From NCBI RefSeq assembly GCF_016907695.1, contig NZ_JAFBCK010000001.1, forward strand, positions 2,969,001 through 3,033,000: 64,000 bases of DNA, written 5' to 3'. This stretch comes from Actinokineospora baliensis. GTDB taxonomy: Bacteria; Actinomycetota; Actinomycetes; Mycobacteriales; Pseudonocardiaceae. This document shows positions 7,549 through 16,603 of this stretch, in pieces; within the stretch, counting starts at the first letter, position 1, and each line of letters begins with the position of its first letter. The translations under genes and the position numbers were made by a program. The notes under the pieces are model-generated. The model saw only the letters and a list, made by a program, of their open reading frames with translations. It did no database searches and was not told the DNA's origin.

Positions 7549-9956
7549 ACTTCCCGCCAATCCCGTGCCGCCGCCAGGTACACGCGCTCCTGCGCCCGCG
7601 CCAGCCGGTCCCACGAATACGCCCGCGCCAACTCCCGACCGCCCAAACCCAGCCGCCGCACCCTGTCCCCGTCCGCGGCCAACTCGGCGAGCGCGCACCC
7701 GTAGGCAGCGGTGTCGAACGCGGGCACCAGCACCCCGGCCGACTCCGGCACGACCTCGCGCAGGCAGTCGATGTCGAACGCCACCACAGGGCTCCCGCAC
7801 GCCGCCGCCTCCAGCGCGACCATGCCGAAGGTCTCGAACCGCGACGGCACCGCGACCACACGGGCCGCCGCGAGCAGTCGGTACTTGGCCGCACCGCTCA
7901 CCCAGCCCGCGAACCTGACGCGGTCGGCGATCCCCAGTCCAGCGGCCATGTCCCGCAACCGCTGCTCGTCCGGTCCTGTCCCGGCCAGCACCAGAGCGCC
8001 CGGCAACCGGTGCGCCTGCTCGGCGAACGCGGTCAACAGCAGGTCGAGGCCCTTCTGCGCGATCTCCAACCGGCCGACGAACACCACGTCCTCGCCGCGC
8101 GGGGAACTGGCGTCGAACGCCGCCGCGTCCACCCCGTTGGCCACCACCTCGACCCGGGCCGCCGGGTTCATCGCGCTCAACCGCTCGGCGATCCCCGTCG
8201 ACACCGCCACCAGCCCGCGGTGCGTCCGCACCCCGGCCCGCTCGACCAGGAAGAACGGCAGCCGGTACTGGCGCGACTTCTCCCTGGCGTTGAGCCACTG
8301 CACCACACCCACCGTCGGCCTCCCGGTCCACAGTGGAGCACCGATGCTGGACACCGGCGCGAAGAAGTCCTCCACCACCAGGTCCGCCGGGTAGCGGCGG
8401 GACACGAACGGCAGCGCGACCGCGTACCCGGCGATCCGGCCGAGGTACGTGCGGCCCTCCCCGATGCCCACGTGCTCGTAGCGCACGCCGTCCTCGACCC
8501 GGTCGACGCACCCGGGCCAGCGGGTGGTGAGGACCGTGATGTCGTGGTCGCGGGCGAGACGTCGGTTCATCTCGTGGGTGCGCACGGCCCCACCGCCGGA
8601 ACCGGGGAGCGCGGGGTCTTCGAAGCCCAGGTGCAGGACGCGCAGTCGCGCGCCGGGCGGTGGTCGCTCGGTGGTCCTGATCCGGCGGATGGCAAGCAGG
8701 CCGAGCAGGGCAGACGTGGCGATCCAGGCGGGAACCCAGTGGCTCGCCTGCCAGAGGATGACGGTGGCGATGCTGGAGGCGGCAAAGGGGAGCAAGGCAG
8801 GTCGTGCGATCGTGGCTGCCGCTACGAGGCCGCCCAGACACGTGCCCAGGGCCAGATTTGAGGTTTGCCAACCGATTCCGATGCCCAGGAGCACTAGGAC
8901 GAGAGCCACGATCAGGTGCTTGCTCGCCTTGCGGTAGGCCGACTGTGCCTGGAGCACTGTGATGGCAAGGGTGATCAGGCCGAAGAAGAGTCCGGTGAGG
9001 ACGGTGTAGGGGAGTAGCTGGACCGCCGCGGTGAGGTGGGCGGGCACGATCCACCTGACGAGGTCCGCGGGGGCGGTGATCAGCACCGCGGCGACCGGGA
9101 AGGCCAGCCACCCGTAGGCGGTCATCGTTTCCCTTGCTGTGCCGGGGGAATCGGTCAGCCTGGGGAAGGCGACGACCGCCAGCGCCGCCGCGACGAAGAG
9201 GGGGACCCGGCCCAGGGTCGCGGCCAACTGGTAGGCCGCCGACTCGGAACCGGGGCCGAGGAAGATCGGGGCGAGCACGATGTCGGTCGCGGTCAGCACG
9301 CCGAGAAGCCCCTGTACCGCGCTCAAGCCCGCTGTGTCCCGCCACCGCCCCCGGTCCCGCAGGACACTCGGTCGCCAGGACAGGTCCGCCCAGGCTCCCG
9401 CACCCGCGAACAGCACCACGGAGCCGAGGAGGAACGCCCCCAGGGCGCCCGCGGCCCCGAGTCCAACGGCGACCGCCACCGAACCGAGCGCTACCCGGGC
9501 CACCACCTCCCCGACCCGCAACGCCGCCAGCCGCCCGAACCGTTGCTCGCCCTGCAACCAGCCGACCGCGCAGCCCGAGACCATGATCCCGACAACCGCG
9601 GCCATCACCGCGACGACGGCGCTCGCGGGTGCGTACAACGCGGTGACGATCCCGACGAACGCGGCGGCGGGAATGGCGCCGAGAACTCCGATTCCCAGGG
9701 CGTGCGCCATGGCGGCTCGGCGTTGTGCCGTCCCCGCGGGGTGGGCCTTGACCGCTTTCGCCAACGCCCACGGCACAGCCGCCGAAGCGGCGGTACCCAC
9801 CACCAGCAACAGCGTTTGCCCAGCCGCGAACACGGCATAGTCGTTGCTGGGCAACCAATGTGCGAGCGCGATCCCGTAGGCGTAGCTGATCACGCTGACC
9901 ACGGCGGTTGCGCCTGCCACCACCGCGCCGGCCCGCGCGAGTGCCGGTCCCGTCAT
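7545..9956 (-). CDS. Fusion: Wzx/MATE-like flippase + GT4 glycosyltransferase
   Basis: 803 aa in one uninterrupted frame; ATG at 9956 overlaps the upstream stop (ATGA). Residues 1 to about 430 hold 12 or so membrane helices of polysaccharide-flippase type: MTGPALARAGAVVAG, a paired-helix pattern, and a central RFGRLAALRVGEVV loop. After a short polar linker (near base 8650), residues about 437-803 form a complete GT-B glycosyltransferase of family GT4. This part has a GSGGGAVRTHEMN acceptor loop, VVANGVDAAAF, VFVGRLEIAQKGLD and the donor site SRFETFGMVALEAAACG. Flippase and GT4 are normally separate genes in glycan loci. Here one polypeptide could assemble and export the lipid-linked unit. 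The frame shows no break or repeat that would suggest an assembly join. Confidence 0.85.
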   Translation of the reverse strand: MTGPALARAGAVVAGATAVVSVISYAYGIALAHWLPSNDYAVFAAGQTLLLVVGTAASAAVPWALAKAVKAHPAGTAQRRAAMAHALGIGVLGAIPAAAFVGIVTALYAPASAVVAVMAAVVGIMVSGCAVGWLQGEQRFGRLAALRVGEVVARVALGSVAVAVGLGAAGALGAFLLGSVVLFAGAGAWADLSWRPSVLRDRGRWRDTAGLSAVQGLLGVLTATDIVLAPIFLGPGSESAAYQLAATLGRVPLFVAAALAVVAFPRLTDSPGTARETMTAYGWLAFPVAAVLITAPADLVRWIVPAHLTAAVQLLPYTVLTGLFFGLITLAITVLQAQSAYRKASKHLIVALVLVLLGIGIGWQTSNLALGTCLGGLVAAATIARPALLPFAASSIATVILWQASHWVPAWIATSALLGLLAIRRIRTTERPPPGARLRVLHLGFEDPALPGSGGGAVRTHEMNRRLARDHDITVLTTRWPGCVDRVEDGVRYEHVGIGEGRTYLGRIAGYAVALPFVSRRYPADLVVEDFFAPVSSIGAPLWTGRPTVGVVQWLNAREKSRQYRLPFFLVERAGVRTHRGLVAVSTGIAERLSAMNPAARVEVVANGVDAAAFDASSPRGEDVVFVGRLEIAQKGLDLLLTAFAEQAHRLPGALVLAGTGPDEQRLRDMAAGLGIADRVRFAGWVSGAAKYRLLAAARVVAVPSRFETFGMVALEAAACGSPVVAFDIDCLREVVPESAGVLVPAFDTAAYGCALAELAADGDRVRRLGLGGRELARAYSWDRLARAQERVYLAAARDWREV

Positions 9957-11359
9957 GCCCGGGCGGTCGTGGGCAGGGCGACACCGGTCAACAGGTGCTC
10001 CTCGGTCGCCAGCTCGACGCTCACCGGCTCGACGTTCCACCTGGCCAGCACCGCCTCGGCGTCCAACTCGTCACACCCGTGCAGCAGCGCGCTCCCCAGA
10101 TCACCCACCACCCGCACCTGGTCGGTGCGCCTGCCCTGGGGCGGCGCCACATCCCGCGGGACGCGGAACCGCACAGCGGCGGCCATGTCCGACCGGGCGG
10201 CCCGGCGCTCCCGACCCCCGGCCGCGCGCCGCTCGACCTCGCCGAGGACAACCCCGGCGAGCAGTTCGGCGCTGCGATCCCACGTGAACGCCGACGCCCA
10301 CGACCGGCAGTTGTCCGAGATGGCCGCCGCTGTCCCGTCGTCCGCCAGTTCGGTGAGCGCACCGATCAGCGCGGGCCCGAACTCGTCGACCTCCGGCACG
10401 ACCCAGCCGGTGTACCCGTGCCGCACCGAGTCGTCGATCCCCGCTGCCGACGACGCCAGGCAGGGAACGCCGAAGCGGGCGGCCTCCAGGACCGTGCACC
10501 CCCAACCCTCGCCCTGCGAGGTGGACGTCGTCAGCCAGGCCCGCTGGATCAGCTCGTCCCGCTTCTGGTCGGAGAGCCTGCCGCGAAAACGCACCGTGCC
10601 CCGCAGGCCGAGCTCACCTGTGAGCAACTCCAGCGCGCGCCGCTGCTTGCCGTCACCGATCACCTCCACCCGCAGGTTCGGCACCGCGGCCACCACTTCC
10701 GGCAGCGCGCGCAGCAACCGGTCCACCCGCTTGTGCGCCACCAACCTGCTCACCAGCACGACCGTCGGCTCCGGGTCCCGTGGCCCGGCCCGGTGCGCGG
10801 GCGGCTCGTTGCCGTTGGGCACGACGAACACCGGCCCCCGAACCCCCAACGCCACCCGCATCTCCCGCCGCGTCGACGGCGACACCGCCACCATCGCTCT
10901 ACCGCCGTAGACGTACCGGCTCACCGGCCCCTCCAGCAGCCGCCCCACCGCGGCCACCGGCCTGCCGAAGTGCGCCCCGAACTGGTCCTGGTGCACGTGG
11001 TGCACCACCTGCACCACCGCCGTCGACCGCGGCACGAACGCCGGGGCGAAGAACGGGATCCCGTTCTGACAATCCACCACCGCGTCGAACAACCCCCCGA
11101 ACCGCACCATCGCCGCGGCCGCCGCCGGGTAGACCGAGAACTCCCCACCCCGCCGCAACACCTGCACCCCGTCGATCACCTCACGAGCGGGAACCCCAGC
11201 GGGCCGGGATGTCAACCACGTCACCTTCACCCCTGCGGCCACCCAGCGGCGCGCGATCTGGTGCGCGTACAACTCCGCACCCCCGGCCTGCGGGTGCCGC
11301 ACATCCCGCCAGTTCACCACCAACACCGACCGCCCCCGCAGCTCCTCGAGCGCCGTCAT
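9953..11359 (-). CDS. GT4 glycosyltransferase with C-terminal extension
   Basis: 468 aa; ATG at 11359 overlaps the preceding stop (ATGA). The GT-B fold is clear: N-terminal VVNWRDVRHPQAGGAELYAH, the middle VVPNGNEP, then VVLVSRLVAHKRVDRLLRA and the nucleotide-sugar site GEGWGCTVLEAARFGVP. After the catalytic core (about residue 365) there is an extra tail of about 100 residues that does not resemble the family and has no recognised domain. It acts in the cytoplasm on a lipid- or sugar-linked acceptor; donor and acceptor cannot be read from sequence. Confidence 0.85.
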   Translation of the reverse strand: MTALEELRGRSVLVVNWRDVRHPQAGGAELYAHQIARRWVAAGVKVTWLTSRPAGVPAREVIDGVQVLRRGGEFSVYPAAAAAMVRFGGLFDAVVDCQNGIPFFAPAFVPRSTAVVQVVHHVHQDQFGAHFGRPVAAVGRLLEGPVSRYVYGGRAMVAVSPSTRREMRVALGVRGPVFVVPNGNEPPAHRAGPRDPEPTVVLVSRLVAHKRVDRLLRALPEVVAAVPNLRVEVIGDGKQRRALELLTGELGLRGTVRFRGRLSDQKRDELIQRAWLTTSTSQGEGWGCTVLEAARFGVPCLASSAAGIDDSVRHGYTGWVVPEVDEFGPALIGALTELADDGTAAAISDNCRSWASAFTWDRSAELLAGVVLGEVERRAAGGRERRAARSDMAAAVRFRVPRDVAPPQGRRTDQVRVVGDLGSALLHGCDELDAEAVLARWNVEPVSVELATEEHLLTGVALPTTARA

Positions 11360-12153
11360 GACCTGGCTCCCAGCAGGGTGAGGGCGGCGCGGAAGGCGGG
11401 GAGGCCGTCGCGGAGGGGGCGGAGGGTGGAGCGGGTGTCGTCGGTCCAGGTGATGGGGAGTTCCACCACGGTGCCGCCTTGGGCTTGGACGCCGCGCAGG
11501 AGTTCCACGTCGAAGGCGAAGCCGGTGATGGCGCAGGTGGTCAGGGCCCGTTGCACCGCGGTCCGCTCGAAGAACTTGAAGCCGCACTGCGTGTCCGCGA
11601 CGCCGGGGACCATCCGCTTGGCCAGGGCGCGGAACGCGGCGCCACCGAGGCGCCTGGTCACCGGTTGTCTGCGCAGGATCGCCGCGCCCCCGGCGTACCG
11701 GGAGCCGATCACCGCGGTCGCGCCCGCCTCCAACGCCGCCAGCGCTTCACCGAGCGCGTCGATCGGCGTGGCCAGGTCCGCGTCGACGAAGCCGACGTAG
11801 CGGGCGCCGCTGGTCATCATGCCCCGGCGCACCGCGGCACCCTTGCCCGCGATGGCGCAGCCGATCACCTCGACCGGGACCGGCGCGCCCACCGCGCTCC
11901 TGGCGACCCGCGCCGTCGCGTCCGCGCTGCCGTTGTCCACCACCACGATCCGCGACGACCACGACCGCGTCGCCAGGTAGCGCGCCGTCGCCGTCAACGA
12001 CCCGCGCAGCCGAGGCGCCTCGTTGTAGGCCGGGATCACCACCTCGACGTCCACCGGCGCGCGCCGAGCGGCCACCGGGACCGCGCGGGCGGCCGGGCTG
12101 AGCTGTGCCTGGGTCACGAAGGGGTCCCCCTGGGGTCCGGAAGTCAACGCCAT
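11356..12153 (-). CDS. GT2 glycosyltransferase, dolichyl-phosphate-glucose synthase (ALG5/DPM1) type
   Basis: 265 aa, ATG at 12153, first gene of the minus-strand glycan operon. It has VVIPAYNEAPRLRGSL (residues 39-54), the metal-binding DADLATP (D124-D126), and ADTQCGFKFF near residue 195, a signature of ALG5-like enzymes. Such enzymes load a sugar from a nucleotide onto polyprenyl phosphate at the inner membrane face. No C-terminal membrane helices are present. The product would suit the membrane glycosyltransferase at the other end of the operon, which needs a lipid-linked donor (inference). Confidence 0.87.
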   Translation of the reverse strand: MALTSGPQGDPFVTQAQLSPAARAVPVAARRAPVDVEVVIPAYNEAPRLRGSLTATARYLATRSWSSRIVVVDNGSADATARVARSAVGAPVPVEVIGCAIAGKGAAVRRGMMTSGARYVGFVDADLATPIDALGEALAALEAGATAVIGSRYAGGAAILRRQPVTRRLGGAAFRALAKRMVPGVADTQCGFKFFERTAVQRALTTCAITGFAFDVELLRGVQAQGGTVVELPITWTDDTRSTLRPLRDGLPAFRAALTLLGARS

Positions 12154-12633
12154 TCACCGCCGCGGCGACCATAGGCCACCTTCGGGTGAATCAAAACCGG
12201 ACCGGGTGAACCGCTCGTTAAGCGGACCCCGCGAATATCGGTCGCCGACGCGGGTGACGGTCTAATCCGTGAATTCCCTCACAGGGTGCAACCCGCCGGT
12301 TCGCGCACTGTCCGCGCAGGTCACGGCGTTGCGAATGGTATAGACCGACGGGTCCGGTTCGACCGCTTCCCTACTTTCGGAGGTTTTCCGGGGAAGTTTG
12401 AAATGCGGAACCCGAATGCTTGTCGGAAACGCCCCGATGGGCGCGCGTGATCCCGCACGGATACGATGCGTGCCTTTTGCCCGCTGGCGTTCACCCGGTG
12501 GGGCGCCGTGCGACCCGGCTCGCCCGAAGCCGGGTCCTTCACCCCGGCCGCCGGTGCCCTGGCCCGCCTGCCAGGTCCGCGGCCGGGGCGGTCGACCTGC
12601 CCCGAGGGGGAGGGGCTTGGTCGCGGCGCCGGG
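12154..12633. other. Spacer between the glycan operon and lsr2
   Basis: No supported gene in 480 bases. The part from about 12180 to 12420 is visibly less GC-rich than the window average and should hold the promoter of the glycan operon. The rest contains the lsr2 terminator hairpin at 12512-12536 and very GC-rich filler. Confidence 0.6.
12512..12536 (-). terminator. Hairpin downstream of lsr2
   Basis: GACCCGGCT and AGCCGGGTC form a perfect 9-base stem with a 7-base loop, about 100 bases past the lsr2 stop. There is no U tract, as is usual in high-GC actinobacteria. Confidence 0.5.
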
Positions 12634-12972
12634 TCAGGAGGTGCCGTGCGCTTCCTGGAACTTGGTCACCAGCGCCTGCGGGATGCGCCCGCGCTCGGCG
12701 ATGTTCTCGCCCTGGGAGCGCGCCCATTCCCGAATCGCCTGGTTGTCCAGCCTGGTCGCGCCGAAGCGGCGGACGACGCCGTTCTTCACTTTCCGGCCGT
12801 CCGTGCGGCGAGCGTGCCCGACGTACTGGGCGAGGGAATCTCGCAGCCGTGCGGCGTTCTCTCTCGACAGGTCGATCAGGAACTCCACGCCGTCGATGGC
12901 GAAGGCGACGGTCTCGTCTGCCCGGCCGCCGTCGAGGTCGTCGACGAGTTCCACAACGGTCTTCTGCGCCAC
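12634..12972 (-). CDS. lsr2: Nucleoid-associated protein Lsr2
   Basis: 112 aa. GTG at 12972 is chosen because GGAGG lies six bases upstream. The protein starts VAQKTVVELVDDLDGG (oligomerisation domain) and ends with the DNA-binding domain EWARSQGENIAERGRIPQAL, including the RGR motif that inserts into the minor groove of AT-rich DNA. Lsr2 is the actinobacterial H-NS analogue: it compacts DNA and silences AT-rich, often horizontally acquired genes. The flanking spacers are the lower-GC type that Lsr2 prefers, so autoregulation is plausible (inference). Confidence 0.95.
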   Translation of the reverse strand: MAQKTVVELVDDLDGGRADETVAFAIDGVEFLIDLSRENAARLRDSLAQYVGHARRTDGRKVKNGVVRRFGATRLDNQAIREWARSQGENIAERGRIPQALVTKFQEAHGTS

Positions 12973-13374
12973 GGTTTCCTCCGCGTGATGAGAGTTCGTT
13001 TCCAGCGGCTTTATCCGGCGCCGGACCAGCCGCACCCAGGGTATTGCTCAACCGATCGGGGGAAGCGTATCGGTAGCCCGCTCCGGGAACCACCCAGTGT
13101 CCCGTATCGCGGTCATCCTTATTACTACCTCATCGAGGGTATCCGGTCCACCAGCGAGAATTCGACCTGCCCGCTTGGTCTGGATCAGGTCTTCCGGCCC
13201 TAGTGGCTTAACCGGGTTCGCGCAGGTCAAGGCCGTAAGTGGAATGGGGGAGTGTTATCTACCACCCGTTCGGCGGTAATTGCCTACGAGGCAACATGAG
13301 GATCGGTCAGGCATTTCCAACCCGGTGAATCCGGGCCTTCTCGCGCCTGACCCCGCCGGCGTTACAGTTCGCCC
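12973..13374. other. Spacer between lsr2 and the desulfhydrase gene
   Basis: About 400 bases, lower in GC than the surroundings, with divergent promoters. A 60-codon frame on each strand (13048-13230 and 13097-13279) covers the same DNA, but neither has a ribosome site or recognisable protein, so no gene is called. Confidence 0.55.
13363..13368 (+). promoter_or_regulatory. -10 box of a leaderless promoter
   Basis: TACAGT fits TANNNT, and the ATG of the following gene lies exactly seven bases after its last T, where transcription should start. No ribosome site is present, so the mRNA is probably leaderless. Confidence 0.55.
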
Positions 13375-14391
13375 ATGGCCCACGACCTGACCGCCTTCCC
13401 CCGCGTCCCGCTCGGCCTTTGGCCGACCCCGCTGCAGGACTGCCCCCGGCTGGCCGCCGCGCTCGGGGTGCGGCGCCTGCTGGTGAAGCGCGACGACATC
13501 AGCCCACTGGGGGTGGGTGGCAACAAGCTGCGGAAACTGGAGTTCCTGCTCGGTGCCGCGCTCGGGGCCGGGGTGCGCCAGGTGATCACCTTCGGCGCGC
13601 TGCAGACCAACCACGGCAGGCTCACCGCCGCCGCGTGCGCGCGCCTGGGATTGCGCTGCGACCTCGTGCTCACCCGCGACGTACCCCGCTCGGGTGAAGC
13701 GTACGAGCGGTCCGGGAACATGGCGCTGCACCGCGTCTTCGGGGCCAACGTCCACCTGTGCGCGGATGAACAAGAGGTGGCCGAGACGTGTCGCGCGCTC
13801 GCTGAGGACGCCGCCGCGCACGACCGCCCGGTGCTCAGCATCCCGATCGGCGGCTCCAGCGCCACCGGCGCCCTCGGCTACGTGGCCGCCACCCAGGAGC
13901 TGCTCGCCCAGCTGGACGACACCCCCGACCGGATCGTTGTCGGCGCTGGCAGCGCGGGCACGGCGGCGGGCATCGCGGTCGCGCTCGAGGGCCTCGGGAT
14001 CCGGCTCGACGCCGCCTGCGTCTCCCGCGACGCGACCCAGGCGCGCGCCATGATCACCGACCTCGCCGCCAAGACCGCCGACCTGCTCGGTTCCCCAGTG
14101 CCCGCCCTGGCCACCCTGCACACCGACGACCGCGCGGTCGGCCCCGGCTACGGCATCCCCACGCCGGAGGTCTGGGCTGCGATCGCGCTGTTCGCCCGCA
14201 CCGAGGCCATCACCCTGGACCCGGTCTACACCGGCAAGGCGGCCGCCTACCTGCGGGCGGCCACCCGGTCGGGGGAGATCGCACCAACGGAGACAGTCGT
14301 GTTCGTGCACACCGGCGGCTTGCCCGGCCTGTTCGCCTACGCGCCCGAGCTCACCCAGGCCCTCGACGACGGCACCTTCGCGGCGGACTAG
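13375..14391 (+). CDS. dcyD: D-cysteine desulfhydrase-like PLP enzyme (ACC deaminase family)
   Basis: 338 aa, a fold-type II PLP enzyme. The PLP lysine is K51 in GVGGNKLRKLEF, followed by the GALQTNHGR substrate loop. Two positions separate D-cysteine desulfhydrase from ACC deaminase: here both carry threonine (DPVYTGKA and HTGGLPGLF), where ACC deaminase has glutamate and leucine. The protein should therefore release sulfide, ammonia and pyruvate from D-cysteine, or act on a related D-amino acid, rather than open the ACC ring. The start is supported by a -10 box placed for a leaderless message. Its TAG shares the palindrome CTAG with the stop of the opposing DUF3145 gene. Confidence 0.8.
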   Translation: MAHDLTAFPRVPLGLWPTPLQDCPRLAAALGVRRLLVKRDDISPLGVGGNKLRKLEFLLGAALGAGVRQVITFGALQTNHGRLTAAACARLGLRCDLVLTRDVPRSGEAYERSGNMALHRVFGANVHLCADEQEVAETCRALAEDAAAHDRPVLSIPIGGSSATGALGYVAATQELLAQLDDTPDRIVVGAGSAGTAAGIAVALEGLGIRLDAACVSRDATQARAMITDLAAKTADLLGSPVPALATLHTDDRAVGPGYGIPTPEVWAAIALFARTEAITLDPVYTGKAAAYLRAATRSGEIAPTETVVFVHTGGLPGLFAYAPELTQALDDGTFAAD

Positions 14392-14891
14392 CCGACCCGG
14401 TGCAGCCAGGTGACCGGCGCGCCGTCCCCGGCGCGCCGGTAGGGCTCGAGCGCCTCGTCCCACGAGGCGCCCAGCAGCTCGTCGACCTTGAACGCGAAGG
14501 ACTCACCGCCCCTGGCGGCGGTGGCGACGGCGCGCAGCTGGTTCTCGTCCACGACGATGTCGCCGCTGGCGCTGGTGCGGGCCCGCCACAGGCCGAGCGT
14601 GGGCGCGTAGCAGAACCGCTCGCCGTCGACGCCGGGACTGGGCTCCTCGGTGACCTCGAACCGGGTCATCGGCCACGCGCGCAGCGCGGCGGCCAACTTC
14701 GCCCCGGTGCCCGGGTCCCCGGTCCACGCGCATTCCGCGCGCAGCAACCCGGGGGCGGCGGGCTGCGCGGTCCAGCGCAGCTCGGCGCGCACCCCGAGGG
14801 TGCCCGAGATCGCCCACTCGACGTGCGGACATACCGCAGCCGGCGACGAGTGGACGTACACCACACCTTGGGTGTTGCCACGGGTGCTCAC
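14388..14891 (-). CDS. DUF3145 protein
   Basis: 167 aa from GTG at 14891. It shows the actinobacterium-specific DUF3145 pattern: VVYVHSSPAAVCPHVEWAIS near the start, the RFEVTEEPSPG segment around residue 76-86, and a C-terminal DELLGASWDEALEPYRRAGD. The family is widespread and usually single-copy in Actinomycetes; its role is unknown. No membrane segment or signal peptide is seen. Confidence 0.85.
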   Translation of the reverse strand: MSTRGNTQGVVYVHSSPAAVCPHVEWAISGTLGVRAELRWTAQPAAPGLLRAECAWTGDPGTGAKLAAALRAWPMTRFEVTEEPSPGVDGERFCYAPTLGLWRARTSASGDIVVDENQLRAVATAARGGESFAFKVDELLGASWDEALEPYRRAGDGAPVTWLHRVG

Positions 14892-15322
14892 TGCTGACCT
14901 CCGCTGCTCGACGAGGATCGTCTTCCCCTACGTCCTGCGCCGGAACGGGTGTCTGCTGACCACACGCGGTATTCCCGGCGCCATTGTGCCCTGCTACCGG
15001 ACACTTTGGCCACACGAACCCCGAAAACACCGCGAGTCCCAGCAATTCCGCCCTTTATCTGAGCGCGCGACGAACCGGGGGGTGGTCGATTCCCGCCCAC
15101 GACCCCCGGTTGATCTTCTCCACTGGACGCGCGGGGCGGGGCCGCGTTGCGCCAAGTCGCCAAGAATCGTGATCTTTCCCGCGACCGGGCTACCCCGGCC
15201 CGGTGAGCGCGGGCCCGTCCTCGGGTGCGTGGCGCCATCTCGCCACCCGGTCGTGTGATGCCCCCGCTAGCGTGTCATGCCATGGTGGGAATCCCACCGA
15301 CACGCAGCCGGAGGTGACGCCC
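14892..15322. other. Spacer upstream of an unknown membrane protein
   Basis: 431 bases without a supported gene. The divergent promoters for DUF3145 and the gene at 15323 must lie here; TAGCGT at 15268-15273 is a possible -10 box for the latter. No hairpin or repeat stands out. Confidence 0.5.
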
Positions 15323-16567
15323 GTGCGCTTGGTCCGCGTCGGGGAGACGACGTCCGAGGTGGGCAGGGACGTGCGGGCCGCGCTGACCTCCTGGGGCAGG
15401 GGGGACGACGTCGCGGGCGGGGTCGCCCTGCTCGGCGTGCGCGTCCCCGGGTTCGGCTCCGCCGTTGAGGCGGTGGTCCTGCTGCCCAGGGGCGTCCTGG
15501 TGGTCATCGGCGTCGACCTGCCCGACCCGGCGATGCGCCTGGAAGCGCCGCTCGAGGACCGCTGGCGGGTCGACGGCTGGCCGATCGCCCGACCGGACGG
15601 GCCGGTGAACCCGGCGGCCAACGCCCTGGGCGCGACCGCCGCCGTGGCCGCCCTCGTCCGCGACAAGCAGCCCCGGCCGCTGCCGGTGGGCACCGTGGTC
15701 GCCGTCGGCCCGTACGTGTCCCGGGTGGACCAGCCCGCGGTGGACCTGCAGCGCGGTGTGCGGATCCTGCACCCGGAGCCGATGACGCTGCTCGCCGTCG
15801 CCAAGGACCTGGCAGGCCACAGCCGGCCGTGCCCCATCGACGAACTCCGCCGCGTGCTCGCCGTGCTGCACCCCGGCACCACCCTGACCGACGAGGACCT
15901 GCTCGCCGAGGGGTTCCCCGACGGCCTGTCCGCCGAGGCCGGTGCCGAGCGGACCACCATCCTGCCGCTCATCCCCGGCCGCCCCACCCCACCGCCGCCA
16001 CCGCGGCGCCGCCCCCGGCTGTGGCCGGTCGCCGCCGTTGTCGTCGTGGCCCTGCTGCTGGTCGTGGGCATCGCCGTGGCCGTCAGCGCCGACGACACCC
16101 CCACCCGCCAGCCGGGCGACACCGGGACCGCGGCACCGGACGCCGTGGCGTTCGCGGGCCGGGGCACCACCTCCAGCACCGACTGCGCCGCGCACACCGA
16201 CGGCGAGGTGAAGGCCTGGCTGGAACGCAACGGCTGCGCCCGCCTGATCCGCGGCCGGTTCGAAGCCACCACCACCGGCAGGCGCGCCGCCGTGCTCATC
16301 GGCGTCCTGCGGTTCACCGGCAGCAGCTCCGCCGCCGAACTGCGCTCGGTGCTGCAACGCCCCGGCGCCGGGACCGTGCTCGACGACGACGGCGCCTGGC
16401 CGGACGGCCGCACCCCGCCGTTCCCGAGCGCGCTCAAGGCGGCGGGCAGCGAGGGCAACAGCGTCAAGCTCGTCCAGGTCGTGTGGCTCGACCAGCCCAC
16501 CGCCGCCGACGACCCGGTCCTGCGGGAGATCGCCGCGCGGGCGATGCGCATCACCCTGTCCGGCTGA
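15323..16567 (+). CDS. Single-pass membrane protein of unknown function
   Basis: 414 aa. GTG at 15323 is chosen because GGAGGTGA lies just upstream; the open frame itself extends further left. Residues 1-220 are a cytoplasmic domain with a regular alpha/beta pattern (VALLGVRVPGFGSAVEAVVL, then GVLVVIGVDLPDPAMRLEAP). A proline-rich basic stretch (about 218-232) precedes one membrane helix (233-255). The outer domain of about 155 residues has two cysteines (about 287 and 304) that could form a disulfide. I do not recognise a family. The next gene is also a single-pass membrane protein in the same direction, 36 bases away, so the two may work together at the membrane. Confidence 0.65.
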   Translation: MRLVRVGETTSEVGRDVRAALTSWGRGDDVAGGVALLGVRVPGFGSAVEAVVLLPRGVLVVIGVDLPDPAMRLEAPLEDRWRVDGWPIARPDGPVNPAANALGATAAVAALVRDKQPRPLPVGTVVAVGPYVSRVDQPAVDLQRGVRILHPEPMTLLAVAKDLAGHSRPCPIDELRRVLAVLHPGTTLTDEDLLAEGFPDGLSAEAGAERTTILPLIPGRPTPPPPPRRRPRLWPVAAVVVVALLLVVGIAVAVSADDTPTRQPGDTGTAAPDAVAFAGRGTTSSTDCAAHTDGEVKAWLERNGCARLIRGRFEATTTGRRAAVLIGVLRFTGSSSAAELRSVLQRPGAGTVLDDDGAWPDGRTPPFPSALKAAGSEGNSVKLVQVVWLDQPTAADDPVLREIAARAMRITLSG

Positions 16568-16603
16568 GCACCGCCGGGCAGGCCGGTGTGGCACCCTGTC
16601 GGC

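Noticed and set aside
13048..13279. Two overlapping 60-codon frames in the spacer after lsr2
   Set aside because: Neither has a ribosome site or recognisable sequence; lower GC here fits promoter DNA.
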